A DNA stretch of 64,000 nucleotides from Cyathus striatus (Eukaryota > Basidiomycota > Agaricomycetes > Agaricales > Nidulariaceae), in NCBI GenBank assembly GCA_025738555.1, contig JAOVFP010000004.1, positions 4,836,001 to 4,900,000 of the forward strand, written 5' to 3'. Positions 11,805 to 22,142 of this stretch are shown piece by piece (the first letter of the stretch is position 1; each line of letters begins with the position of its first letter). A program made the translations under genes and the position numbers. The notes under the pieces were generated by a model that saw only the letters and a list, made by a program, of their open reading frames with translations, had not been told where the DNA came from and did not search any database.

Positions 11805-12640
11805 TTTTCCCACATGTCACACCTGTCACGCTCGTCACATTCGTCACATATGTCACGAGTGTTACGAATGTCACGCTCCACATATTTGTCACATATGTCA
11901 CGTATGTCACGTATGTCACGTATGTCACATATGTAGCATTTGTCATACTTGTCACACTTGTTGTGTATGTCACATTTGTCACACCTGTCACGTATGTCAC
12001 GTATGTTGCATTTGTCATACTTGTCACACACGTCACACATGTCATATTTGTCACGTATGTCACGCGTCTCATGTATGTCACACCTGTCACACCTGTCGTA
12101 TTTGTCACGTATGTCACACATGTCACACATGTTATGCATGTCACATTTGTCACACTTATGTACGTCACGTATGTCACATTTATTATGCATTTCACACGTC
12201 TCATATATGTCACATTTGTCACACGTGTCACAGTACGAATGTCACGCTCCTCATATTTGTCACACCTGTTGTATATGTCATGTATGTAGCATTTGTCACA
12301 CTTGTCACACTTTTTATACATGTCACACCTGTATGTATGTCACATTTGTCATGCATATCACATTCTTACATGTCATACTTGTTGGATTTGTCACACTTGT
12401 CATGCATATCACATTTATCTTACATGTCACACTTGTCAGATTCGTCACACTTGTCACATATGTCACACATTTTACTACTGGTCATATATATCACACTTAT
12501 TAATCTCATCTGTCACAAATGTCATGCTTTCCACATCTGTCACCCTTTTTTCTGTCTTCATATAACACTTATCATATTTTACACATTTGTCACATTCCTT
12601 ACATATTTGTCACATTTTCCATGTCTGTTATATCTGTCAT
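11805..12640 (+). repeat. 9-bp tandem array (tgtcac-type), left arm
   Basis: Dozens of consecutive 9-bp units built on TGTCAC followed by three variable bases. Because 9 is divisible by 3 and the unit lacks stops, all three frames on this strand stay open for long stretches and encode tripeptide repeats such as CHI, VTY and MSH. Order decays toward 12640. CpG is kept in many units (TGTCACGTA), unlike the surrounding DNA. Confidence 0.85.
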
Positions 12641-13474
12641 ATATTTTCTCTCATTTTGTTACACTTTTCTTACATGTCACATTTTTCAGTTACATTACAC
12701 ATCATACTTCTATAAATATTACATACATTACAAATTGAAGATTCTATTTTATTCCCCTACTTCAAACCTGTCTTGGTGAACACATCTTTAGTGTACCAAT
12801 CTTAAGTATTAAAATAGAAACATATAACTTGCTATAATATATCTGAACACAAAGAACTGCATTGTACACAGCACACAAGTTGAAGTCAATGATCCTTATG
12901 TTTCTGATCTTTGTCAAAGCTCACATCAGTATTTAGACATTCATACAGTTACATGTGTAATAATTGTCTCAAGAATCTCATGTCAAATATGACATATATG
13001 ACACTATGCCATCTGCAATCAGTTTGAAATTGTCAAGGTTGATAGCCTTCACTGAGTTATGGGAATTACACATTTTAAGCACTCACATGATTGTTACATT
13101 TAACTACTTGTTTTATTTAAGTCTCAGATGAGAGTAAGCTGAGAGTTAGTTGAGACATCTGTGAGAATGATACATACAACAGCTGGTTATGTAGCAGTTC
13201 TTGCTTATGAATAGATAAGTACTAGTAGGACATGAAAACAGTATCATATTGACATCAAGACTTGAGACATTAGAAAGTTATAAGTTTTAACAATAACATA
13301 GAACCATAGTAGAATGAGTGACATGAATAAAACAACACAATTGGACTAAACATGAAGTGAGACAAAGAGATAAGAGATGTGATAGTGGGAAGATAGTATA
13401 CAGTTAGTACTATGTAATATATGGAAAAAGATGTGATGGATGTGGTGAATAGGGAAAGTGTGAAATGTGCAACT
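12641..13474. other. Unique centre of the foldback element, left part
   Basis: AT-rich, CpG-free sequence between the two arms. No gene or repeat was recognised. Confidence 0.4.
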
Positions 13475-13730
13475 TGTCAGGAAAGTTGCAACAGGTGGCA
13501 GGAAAGGTACAATGTTAGATATTCTGGGTTGTACAGCCTCTGGTTCAGGCCTTGGTAGGACTTTGGTTGATAACCCTAGTATATAAACCCCTGTAATTTG
13601 ATAGTTGACCACAAGTTTCCTCCTATTTGTATTTGTGTCTGTGTCTGTGTTTGTGTCTGAGCTTTTCATCTCTTATCACCCCCCTCTCTCCCAACCTACC
13701 CCTCTTTATTATTTGTTGCTTCAGACAACA
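13475..13730 (+). mobile_element. Possible LTR plus primer-binding site remnant
   Basis: A 256-bp stretch starts TGTCAGGAAAG, contains a TATA-like tatataaacccc near 13580 and ends CAGACAACA. It is followed two bases later by TGGTGGCAGAAATGG, which resembles an initiator-tRNA primer-binding site. This is what the 5' end of an LTR retrotransposon looks like. No second LTR or target duplication was found, so the call is tentative. Confidence 0.4.
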
Positions 13731-13879
13731 ATTGGTGGCAGAAATGGTGTGATGGGTAGCAGGAAAAGAAAAAGCATGGCATGTGGTAATATAGGGGGAC
13801 ATATGTGACAAGTGGTAAAATTTGTGACAAATGTAATCTGTATGGCAAGTAAAGTTACTTGTGAGATCAATATGCTAAC

Positions 13880-14490
13880 AATTATATGTGGGAAAGGTGT
13901 AAATGTAAAGTATAACAAGTGTGATATGGGTGCAAGTGTAACATACAGGAAAGGAATGACAAATACAGAAAATGTGACATTTGTAACATATAGAGAAGGG
14001 GTGACATTTGTGACAGATGGGACTGATAAGTGAAACATATGTGACGAGCGTGACAGGTGTGACGAATCTGACAAGCGTGACATGTAAGAATGTGATATGC
14101 ATGACTAATGTGACATACATAACAGGTGTGGCATGTATAAAAAGTGTGACAAGTGTGACAAATGTGACATACATGAGACGTGTGACATGCATAATAAATG
14201 TGACATACGTGACGTACATAAGTGTGACAAATGTGACAAATGTGACATGTGTGACGTACGTGACAAATACGACAGGTGTGACATGTGTGACAAGTATAAC
14301 AAATGCAACATACGTGACATACGTGACATACGTGACAGGTGTGACAAATGTGACATACACAACAAGTGTGACAAGTATGACAAATGCTACATATGTGACA
14401 AATATGTGGAGCGTGACATTCGTAACACTCGTGACATATGTGACGAATGTGACGAGCGTGACAGGTGTGACATATGGGAAAATGTGATAT
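13880..14490 (-). repeat. 9-bp tandem array, right arm (inverted)
   Basis: The same 9-bp array in inverted orientation (gtgacanny on the plus strand). The order of individual variant units matches the left arm, so the arms are copies of one another and not independently grown arrays. An 18-bp insertion next to the array (near 14484) distinguishes the two arms. Confidence 0.85.
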
Positions 14491-14499
14491 TCCTATATT

Positions 14500-15010
14500 C
14501 ATTTATACAATGATCACTTATGATCACTTTTACATTTATTAGTATTAACTAGTAGGCATTATGCACAATAATATGCTATTATAACATACCATGATCACTT
14601 ATGATTACTTCTACATTCATTAGTATTCACCAGTAGTCATTATGCACTATAAAACACTATTATAACATATCATGATCACATATGATCACTTCTACCTTCA
14701 TTAGTATTAACTAGTAGTCATTACACACTATAATACATCATTATACTATACCATGATCACTTATGATCACTTCCACATCCATCAGTATTCACCAGTAGTC
14801 ATTATGCACTATAATATGCTATTACAACATACCATGATCACTTATGATCACTTACACATCTGTTAGTATTCACCAGTAGTCATTACACACTATAATACAC
14901 CATTATATCATAACATGATCACTTATGATCACTTTCACATTCATTAGTATTCATCAGTAGTCAATATGCCCTTTAATATCCATCATACACTATTATAACA
15001 TCTAATGATC
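14500..15010 (-). repeat. 81-bp subterminal tandem repeats, right arm
   Basis: Inverted counterpart of the left-arm 81-bp repeats, with the same unit order and only scattered substitutions. Confidence 0.8.
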
Positions 15011-15371
15011 ACCTTTGATCACTCATACATTCATTAATAATAATGAATACCATTAGATTTTAGCAGTGATCATGGAAGTCAGGGATTTTGTGATCACTTT
15101 TTCATAAAACCTGGGCTTTTTATGATCCAAATTGGCTGACACTTATGAAGTGACTCACTATGAGATGTATACTACATTACTGAGGGGATAGCTCAGTAGA
15201 ACGGAAGAAAGGAAACGAAAGTAATCTATGTACAGTAAGCAATAAGTAATACTAAGAGCGTAAGCAAGGTTTGGAGTAAACAAAGGAAAAGGCGGAGTAA
15301 GGCATAGGAGTCTGGAGGTAGGCGATATGGGATATGACAAGTATGGTAAATGTGTAGTAAATGTATTGTAA

Positions 15372-16071
15372 CAGGACACACTCCATTGGCCTACTACTTA
15401 CACCAGTTTAAGAGGGTGGATACAAGCAACTGTGCAGCCTGTTGGGAGAGACATGCCATTGCTACCAGGGAGACAGTAAACCACTACTTATTTGAATGTC
15501 CAGCCTATGTGGAGGAGTGATACACACTTAACAGGAAACTTGGCTGAAATGCTAGAGACATGGCCTATTTGCTAGGAGAGGAAGAAGGAATAAAGGCAGC
15601 AGTGGCATTCATAAGGGTGTCAAAATGATTTGCTGAAATATTCTGGTGAGGTACCATCCACTGAAAAATGAGAACCTTTGATTAAGCAACATATACAGAA
15701 GTAACTTAACACCCAGTCAGCAGACAATGACCAAAACCAATATCTATTTATTTATCTATTCTTACCTGCACTCATACTGTGGGGCAAGTGCCCAGTCAAG
15801 ACCCCAATGGAACTCAGCGAGTGGAACAGTAGTTGGGAAAAAGGGGACATGGCTTTTGGAACATGGAGCTCTCAGACACACACTATGCTACTCTCCCATG
15901 GGAGACAGGTACTCAAGAGCACAGACAACACAACTGAATTCCAGGAGAGCAGAGGGGAGAGAAGGAAGGAGAGAGGGGGGGCACAGTAGATAGACTAAAT
16001 GCAGCAAATGTAAGGTCTGACATGGGTCTTCCCAGTAGACAATAAACCGGACTTGAAAAAAAAAAAAAAAA
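15372..16071 (+). mobile_element. 5'-truncated LINE with poly(A) tail
   Basis: About 700 bp ending in 16 A residues (16056-16071). The ten-base target duplication tgtattgtaa is present at 15362-15371 and 16073-16082. The first 350 bp translate to the C-terminal end of a non-LTR reverse transcriptase: TGHTPLAYYLHQFKR, then NCAACW, then TVNHYLFECPAY, the usual Cys/His block after the RNase H domain. Stops interrupt the frame. Everything upstream of this block is missing, as expected for target-primed reverse transcription that ended early. Confidence 0.8.
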
Positions 16072-16287
16072 TTGTATTGTAAAGAGAAAAAGGAGAAATT
16101 TGGCAGTGGGTTTGTAGGTGTGGACTCAGGAATACTACCCCCACAGGGGGAGCACCAGGAGGTAAGTATAAAAGGGACCCTGTGATGCAGGTGTGGACCC
16201 TTGTGGTGTGTAGGTGAGGTCTAGACTGGTGGCTTGAACCTAGTAGCCATCATGTTTCCACTGTACAATGCTTGGAAAATGCATTTC

Positions 16288-17053
16288 TGTTACGTACCAA
16301 TTCTCTTCCTGCTTAGAAGTGGTTGCGAAGACACCCGGAGGGTGTGGGAGAACTATAACGGAAACCCGAAGTGAGTACAGGTGTGGAAACGTAGAGTGGG
16401 AGTGCGGAAAGAACCGTGGCTTCAGCTTGTGTGCTGCGCCGCCTGGATATCCCCAGGGAATGGTTCGTATTTCACAACAGATGATATCCAATGTAAGGAA
16501 ACGTTCCAGAGTACAAGAGAGGGCTTCGCCACTACACTAGGTAGCGGGAGAGAAACCCAAAGGAAAACCCGGAGCAGGTTTCGGAACTTAGAGTAGGAAG
16601 AAAGTGTACAGAGTTGATACGAATACTGAAGACTACCTATTACATCTGGAAGACTACTTATACTAAGTAGGAACCTGTAGATACGAATGTAGAAGTATTA
16701 TACAAAGAACAAGTCAAAGGAGTAAGTAGGAAATGAAGTCTTGGCAAAGCGGAGTAGGGGCGCAAATGACGCGCTCAGAATGAAGAATAAGGAACTAATC
16801 TACAAAGGCCATAATGAAACATATAAGTAGGAATGGAAGAGAGGAGTAATAGAATGATGACGCAGTGAGGCCGTCATAAGAGAAAGTATGTATCCGGGAT
16901 ACCCAATAGAAAACCCGACAGGTTCCGGGTATGTTCCTGGGCGGGAACGTCGGGAAGTGTAAACCCGAAGCGGGTACGTTCCGGGAATGGACCGGGTATG
17001 TTGGAAGGTCACGTGGGAACGTCGGCATGATGTATCCGGACACGGATATAACA
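16288..17053 (-). repeat. Gypsy-1 3' LTR
   Basis: 766 bp, reads TGTTACGTACC...GGATATAACA on the plus strand. Just inside it (17054-17070) lies gtatcccccttttaggg, which on the element strand is a purine-rich tract directly abutting the LTR and is the expected plus-strand primer. Confidence 0.95.
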
Positions 17054-17070
17054 GTATCCCCCTTTTAGGG
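17054..17070 (-). other. Polypurine tract of Gypsy-1
   Basis: On the minus strand this reads ccctaaaagggggatac immediately before the 3' LTR, the position and composition of a polypurine tract. Confidence 0.7.
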
Positions 17071-17195
17071 CCGAGCCCACGAGGTCATATTGTGTGCGAG
17101 AATATATAACTAAAAATAATACAAGAAATCCTATTGGTTAGTAGATGTTCAAATAAGAGAACATATGCGCATCTGATTCCTTTCTAACCCCCATC

Positions 17196-18320
17196 ATGGA
17201 TAAGAGTGTCAATCTAGCAAATATTTCTTCGGAAGATTATGCTGCTTTCCTAGCCTATCGTGTGGCCAACCAACAGTCAGAAAATTCGACTCCAGCATCC
17301 CGGAGTAGTTCCGGAAAGCCGAGACCAAAGCCGAGGCCTATAAATCCGGCTCCAAGGCGGGAGAACGCCGCGTACGTTGCTGTTCCACCAGCAACGCTTC
17401 CCTCTGTTCGTTCCGGGAAGGCGGCAAACGCAGTTACGCCGTGGGTCGTAAATCCGACGGAGACGAGTGTCGGGAGTGGGTCGGAAGCGTCGGGAGACAT
17501 GACGGGTTCTGGATATGAGGCGGAAAGTGGTGGAAACATAGGAAATAGTAAGGGTAAGGGTACGGATGATTCTGGGGAGCCAAAGGAACTATGATACTAT
17601 TATGATGTGCCTTGCATAAACTGTCAGGATTGGGGAACTGAGTGTTATCGCTTGAGGGAGTCAAACAGGTGAGTAAAACATGATTATCAGTCTGTATAGT
17701 TTATAGGAACTCCCTGTAGTGCTTGCATTGCTTGCGGGGTGCTTAAGGGAAAATGTTCCCTTAGCACTCGAGGCTGGAACAAAGCCGGAACAAGTCCTGT
17801 TCCATCCGGTCCTTTGGAACACTCGGATACTCACATGGGTCCCCCATCCGTTGCGCCATCTCGCCAGTCGTCTCGTCAAAGCATGAAGCGGGCTCGGATC
17901 GACGACACGGATGATGAGTTTATCCGTTCTTCATCTGCAGTAGCGGGTCCATCGTTCCAATCCTCTAGTGCAAACGATTCTGCTAATCTGGTCTCCTTGT
18001 CCACTTCCATGAATGTCGCAACATCCATCCTAAGCACGATGCGGCTGCAGAACGATACTATCATCTCTTTGCAAAGGGAGATGATCACTCAACTCGGAAA
18101 CCTCGCGGATACCAATCGCCAAGTGGTAGGTGAACTTGGTAAGTTGTCGCGAGTAGTTGCCGAAGTATCCGAGCACGTCGTCCATGTTTCCAACATTGAA
18201 ACCCTGCTCGCGGAATGCCTCCGCGATCCAGATGCATATGAGGAAGTTGTTACGGGTTCCGGGATTGCGTCGGAAGGTGAAGTAGGAGCTCGGGTCAAGT
18301 CGCAGACATTGAGGGAGTGA
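17196..18320 (+). CDS. Antisense Zn2Cys6-like gene inside Gypsy-1 (one internal stop)
   Basis: Lies between pol and the 3' LTR, on the strand opposite to gag-pol. Exon 1 starts at ATG 17196 (MDKSVNLANISSEDYAAF), is Ser/Pro/Gly-rich, and continues in the same frame past one TGA (17592-17594) to CINCQDWGTEC. A 51-bp intron (17669-17719, gtgagt...gtag) then joins it in phase to ACIACGVLKGKCS. The result is C-x2-C-x6-C-x9-C-x2-C-x6-C, the spacing of a Gal4-type binuclear zinc cluster, created only after splicing. Downstream, residues from NVATSILSTMRLQ to SNIETLL form a probable coiled coil, as in dimerising Zn2Cys6 regulators. The full frame is 358 codons. The TGA may be a CGA change, like others in the island. 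Function is unknown; DNA binding is inference. Confidence 0.7.
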
Positions 18321-18444
18321 TGGAAATGGTCGTAACACGTTACCAAAGAATTAATGTACCTGTATCTCGCTTTTTGGTTGTTATTCGTTGTTTTTGGTTT
18401 TTGTATAAGGTGAAACTGCAAGCAGATAATAAGTAACGTGAAAT

Positions 18445-21400
18445 TTAAGAAATAGGAGTAGGGCCGGGCTTATCCGGATAGCGGGAGTGGAACTCTTCGA
18501 TGATATCCGTAGCGTGTTCCAGTTCCGTGGCCGGAAGCCATGAAAACTCTTCATTGGTCCCTTCATACCCTAGCCAGCGTACATAGTACCTCAGTTTGCA
18601 ATGCAAACGGCGATCCAGTTTAGAGTCCAATATTTCCGAGACCTCGTATTCAATATCACCATCAACCTGGACAGGTGGTGGTGGAGGAATAATGCGATCT
18701 GGGATAGTATTTTCAGTATTGGGTTCAAGCATGGATACATGGAATACTGGGTGGACTGCACGAAATTGTTCTGGAAGGCGCAAGGTACGCGAATGCGATC
18801 CGGCAAGTGCGATGACTTCAAAAGGTCCTAGGAACTTTTCTGCAAGTTTCCGGGATGGTTGGGTTGTCCGGAAGTACTCGGCTTTGACGTATACCTTTGT
18901 CCCGACAGGGAATGCAGGTGCAGGTTTGCGACGCGCATCGGCGGGTGCTTGGTAACATTTCTGCGCACTGAGTATTTCGGTCCGAAGCATCTCATGAAGT
19001 TCCTCGAGGTTTACTGTGAAGTGCTGGGCACGAGCGGAAGTGAGATCACGTTCCGGATGTATCGCAAGGTTCGGGTGATAACCCTTGTTTGCGTAGAACA
19101 GTGAAATTCCTGTGGTTGCGCTCGGTGCATTATTGTAAGCAAATTCAGCAAGAGGTAAGAGATCACACCAGTTATCCTGCTGGTAGTTGCAGTAGGCCTG
19201 AAGGTATTGTTCCAGAGTTTGGTTTGTGCGTTCCGTTTGGCCATCGCCTTCGGGGTGATAACCCGAGGTGAAATGTAAAGTGATGTCAAGGGCCGTACCG
19301 AGGGAGTGGAAGAAATGTGACACAAACTTGGAACCACAATCGGAAGTGATGTGTTCCAGGACTCCGTGCTTGGAAAAGACATGAAGTACAAATAGAAGCG
19401 CAAGGTCGGAAGAAGAGCAAGTGGTATGAGTGGGAATGAAGATAGATTGCTTGGAGAAACGATCCACGATAACGAGTATAGAATCATACTTGGAAGCCGA
19501 TGATTTTGGAAGTTGATCTATGAAATCCATAGATATCGAATGCCATGGGCGTCCGGGAACCAGAAGTTGTTTCAGGGTTCCGTACGGGCAGTGGCGCTGT
19601 AGTTTAGAACGCATGCAAGTATTACAAGACTTACAATAGTCCTTTACAAATGTCCGTATAAGCGGCCAAGTATATTCGCGTCGAATTAGCTTGAGGGTCT
19701 TGTTCTGTCCAAGGTGTCCTGAAAGCAGGTGGTCATGTTTGTACTGTAAAACCCGAAGCCGAAGGGTTCCGGAGTCCGGAACATAGATCCGGTTATCTAG
19801 ACGGAGGAAACCGTCCGGGGTTACAGTCCAACGATTCTTGGGAGTCCGCATTCGGATAGCTGCGACTGGGTCATTAGGGAGAGCTGATAATATATCAGTA
19901 TGTAACTGTTCAATGTCCATGATGATACTAGCGCGAAGAGTGGGTACAATAAGTGATGTTGCTCGGAGAGAAGTGATAAGCTGTTCCTGTGTGAACACTG
20001 GACGATAGTTATGCGGATTGACCTTAGCATAGTCGCTATCCCCCTCTTTAGGGTAGACGTCCCATCGTCTAGTCAGAGCATCCAGCTTCGCCCTGAGTTT
20101 TCCGGGTCGAAAGTGGATAACTAGATTGAACTGGGAAAGATACTCGGACCATCGGGCTTGTCGTCGGGACAAGATCTTGGTTGTGGAAAAGTATTCCAAG
20201 TTCTTGTGGTCTGTGACAACGTCAATGGGTGAACCAGAACCTTCCAGGTAATGATGCCAGACTTGGAATGCTTCGAAGATAGCAAGCAATTCCTTGTCGT
20301 GGGTGTCGTAGTTTAACTCGGGAGGTGTAAAGGTTCGTGAGTGGAAAGCGATAGGGTGAATCTCGCCATCATTGGAAACTATAGACAGGATAGCAGCCAA
20401 CGCATAATCCGAAGCATCGGTTTCCACAATGAGCTGCTTGTCGGGAACCCAATGGGTAAGAATGGGTGCCGACGTGAAAGCGTCCTTAAGTTCAGTGAAA
20501 GCGGAACAGCATTTTTCCGAGAAGTTCCATGGATTACCCTTCCGGGTAAGGCGGGTGAGCGGAACAACTATGTCGGAATAGTTGTATATAAAACGTCGAT
20601 AGAAATTAGCAAACCCAAGGAAAGATTGAATGTCTTTTACTTTCCTTGGTTCCGGCCATTCTTGAATAGTCTTCACCTTTGTTGGAGACATGGTGAGACC
20701 GTTGGGCGATAGTATATATCTGAGATATTCCACGGATTCCGAGTGGAACTCACACTTATCCGCACGTGCGTACAACCCGTGCTTCTGGAGTCGACGCAAA
20801 ACTTCCCTGACATGTTGGCGATGTTGCGCAAGGTTATCAGAGTATATAAGGATGTCATCCAAATAAACTATGACGCACACATCGAGAAGATCTTTGAAAA
20901 TGTCGTTCATGAAGCGTTGGAAACCCGCGGGTGCATTGGAAAGTCCAAAGGGCATGACTAGCCATTCAAAGGATCCATAGCGAGTCCGGAAAGCGGTTTT
21001 CCATTCATCGTCCTCGGCAATGCGGACCAGGTGGTATGCATGACGCAGGTCAATCTTGGTGTAGATACGGGCGCGACGGGGACTGTCGAGCAAATCTGAA
21101 ATGAGTGGCAAAGGATAACGATCCTTTTTAGAAATAGTGTTCAACCCGCAGAAATCCACACAAAGCCGAAGCAATCCGTCCTTCTTGCGGACAAAAAGGA
21201 CGGGAGCCCCATGCGGAGAGCGCGAAGGTTGAATGAATCCGATCTGGATATGTTCATCGATGAAATCCCGAAGAGCGGAAAGCTCAGATTGGGAAAGGGA
21301 ATAGATCCGACCTACAGGAGGTGAAGCACCTTCCTCTAGGTTGATCTTTAAGTCATAGGGACGGTGAGGGGCAAGTGTATCTGCCCGGGACTTGCTAAAT

Positions 21401-22080
21401 ACATCAGCAAACTCGTGATACTCAGATGGTATGGAAGAGAGATCCGGAGCTTCCTCTGGATTGAGGGCAGCGGCAGAAGCGACAGCACCAAGCTGGATAC
21501 GGAAAGTCTGTGCTCCCTCTAAACGGCATGCACGCGAGAAGGCAGCACCATTTATTAGCGAAATGCTAGGAGGAGGTGGCAGAGACTCATCAGAGGTGAC
21601 CGGAGATGGATCCTCGGAAGCGGAACCTGGTTCCGAGATCCCGGATTTGAGTGGAAGTCGCTCGGAAGTGACTGGAGTCCGGAATGTTAATGAGCCCGAT
21701 ACCCAGTCAATCAACGGATTGAAGCGGGTGAGCCAATTGTATCCTAGGACTGCAGAACACACGGAATCAAGAGGTGTCACATAGAGTTCAACTGTAATAC
21801 ATTCACTGGTAGGGAATAGTACAGGCAGTGTAACGAACTCGGTTATAACATGATTGGTGGTGCCATCGAAAAGTCTGAGAGTGATAGGTGGAGTAGGTGA
21901 GGTAGGAATAGCATGTGTCCGAACGAAAGATGAATCCATAAAACAATGGGTAGAACCCAAATCAACTAGAGCGCTATATGAAACTGTACAGGGTGTAGGG
22001 AGAGCATGGATGGTACTACAAAGTGGAATATGAAGGGCATTGGGGTCGGAAAGAGCGGAAGCGTTGAGTCTTACCTGCAT
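18445..22080 (-). CDS. pol: Gypsy-1 pol polyprotein
   Basis: A 1211-residue open frame. In order: aspartic protease (ALVDLGSTHC), reverse transcriptase (GLLRLCVDF, FGLSNAPAGFQ, YLDDILIYSDN), RNase H (VETDASDYALAAIL), integrase zinc region and catalytic core (FIDQLPKSS, ITSDCGSKF, GDGQTERTN), and a C-terminal chromodomain (RYYVRWLGYEGTNEEFSWLP). The frame is open upstream of its ATG across the gag stop, in the -1 frame relative to gag. Several conserved residues look altered by C to T at CpG: DSG is DLG in the protease, VDFRG is VDFCG in the transcriptase, and SDRG is SDCG in the integrase. The enzyme is therefore probably inactive despite its open frame. Confidence 0.92.
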   Translation of the reverse strand: MQVRLNASALSDPNALHIPLCSTIHALPTPCTVSYSALVDLGSTHCFMDSSFVRTHAIPTSPTPPITLRLFDGTTNHVITEFVTLPVLFPTSECITVELYVTPLDSVCSAVLGYNWLTRFNPLIDWVSGSLTFRTPVTSERLPLKSGISEPGSASEDPSPVTSDESLPPPPSISLINGAAFSRACRLEGAQTFRIQLGAVASAAALNPEEAPDLSSIPSEYHEFADVFSKSRADTLAPHRPYDLKINLEEGASPPVGRIYSLSQSELSALRDFIDEHIQIGFIQPSRSPHGAPVLFVRKKDGLLRLCVDFCGLNTISKKDRYPLPLISDLLDSPRRARIYTKIDLRHAYHLVRIAEDDEWKTAFRTRYGSFEWLVMPFGLSNAPAGFQRFMNDIFKDLLDVCVIVYLDDILIYSDNLAQHRQHVREVLRRLQKHGLYARADKCEFHSESVEYLRYILSPNGLTMSPTKVKTIQEWPEPRKVKDIQSFLGFANFYRRFIYNYSDIVVPLTRLTRKGNPWNFSEKCCSAFTELKDAFTSAPILTHWVPDKQLIVETDASDYALAAILSIVSNDGEIHPIAFHSRTFTPPELNYDTHDKELLAIFEAFQVWHHYLEGSGSPIDVVTDHKNLEYFSTTKILSRRQARWSEYLSQFNLVIHFRPGKLRAKLDALTRRWDVYPKEGDSDYAKVNPHNYRPVFTQEQLITSLRATSLIVPTLRASIIMDIEQLHTDILSALPNDPVAAIRMRTPKNRWTVTPDGFLRLDNRIYVPDSGTLRLRVLQYKHDHLLSGHLGQNKTLKLIRREYTWPLIRTFVKDYCKSCNTCMRSKLQRHCPYGTLKQLLVPGRPWHSISMDFIDQLPKSSASKYDSILVIVDRFSKQSIFIPTHTTCSSSDLALLFVLHVFSKHGVLEHITSDCGSKFVSHFFHSLGTALDITLHFTSGYHPEGDGQTERTNQTLEQYLQAYCNYQQDNWCDLLPLAEFAYNNAPSATTGISLFYANKGYHPNLAIHPERDLTSARAQHFTVNLEELHEMLRTEILSAQKCYQAPADARRKPAPAFPVGTKVYVKAEYFRTTQPSRKLAEKFLGPFEVIALAGSHSRTLRLPEQFRAVHPVFHVSMLEPNTENTIPDRIIPPPPPVQVDGDIEYEVSEILDSKLDRRLHCKLRYYVRWLGYEGTNEEFSWLPATELEHATDIIEEFHSRYPDKPGPTPIS

Positions 22081-22142
22081 TGGCTGCGCACAAGGGGGAA
22101 CAACGCGGTCCTCGGCTTGTGTGGTGTCCAGAGGACCGCTCC

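Larger units (their letters stand above)
11156..15147. mobile_element. Foldback-type DNA element with arms longer than 1 kb
   Basis: A 3992-bp insertion inside solo LTR A1, flanked by the 7-bp duplication aagtgac (11149-11155 and 15148-15154); uninterrupted LTR copies have this sequence once. The two ends are inverted copies of each other: TTTGGATCATAAAAAGCCC near 11171 reappears reverse-complemented near 15110, and similarity continues for more than 1 kb. Each arm has three layers: a terminal unique part, about six 81-bp repeats, and a long 9-bp tandem array. I find no transposase, so it is probably non-autonomous. The terminal bases differ slightly (GAGGGGTGTTAGCCA versus CATAAGTGTCAGCCA), and I cannot assign a superfamily with confidence. 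Confidence 0.8.
10678..15339 (+). mobile_element. Solo LTR, family A, copy 1 (split by a foldback element)
   Basis: Begins TGTCATGACTGTGCC and ends GATATGACA. The five-base target duplication agtat is present at 10673-10677 and 15340-15344. Removing the 3992-bp foldback insertion and its 7-bp duplication leaves about 663 bp, the same as copy 2 (664 bp). No internal retroelement sequence adjoins it, so it is a solo LTR left by LTR-LTR recombination. The strand was chosen by the TGT...ACA reading shared with the other copies and may not be the coding strand. Confidence 0.85.

Noticed and set aside
11800..12738. 312-codon open frame rich in Cys and His, superficially a metal-binding protein
   Set aside because: It is produced by the stop-free 9-bp tandem repeat; the frames in other registers are equally long and no start context or domain exists.
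11805..14490. Tandem array that could be taken for a CRISPR or centromere-like satellite
   Set aside because: The units are 9 bp without spacers, lie inside a transposable element with a target duplication, and are mirrored in its other arm.
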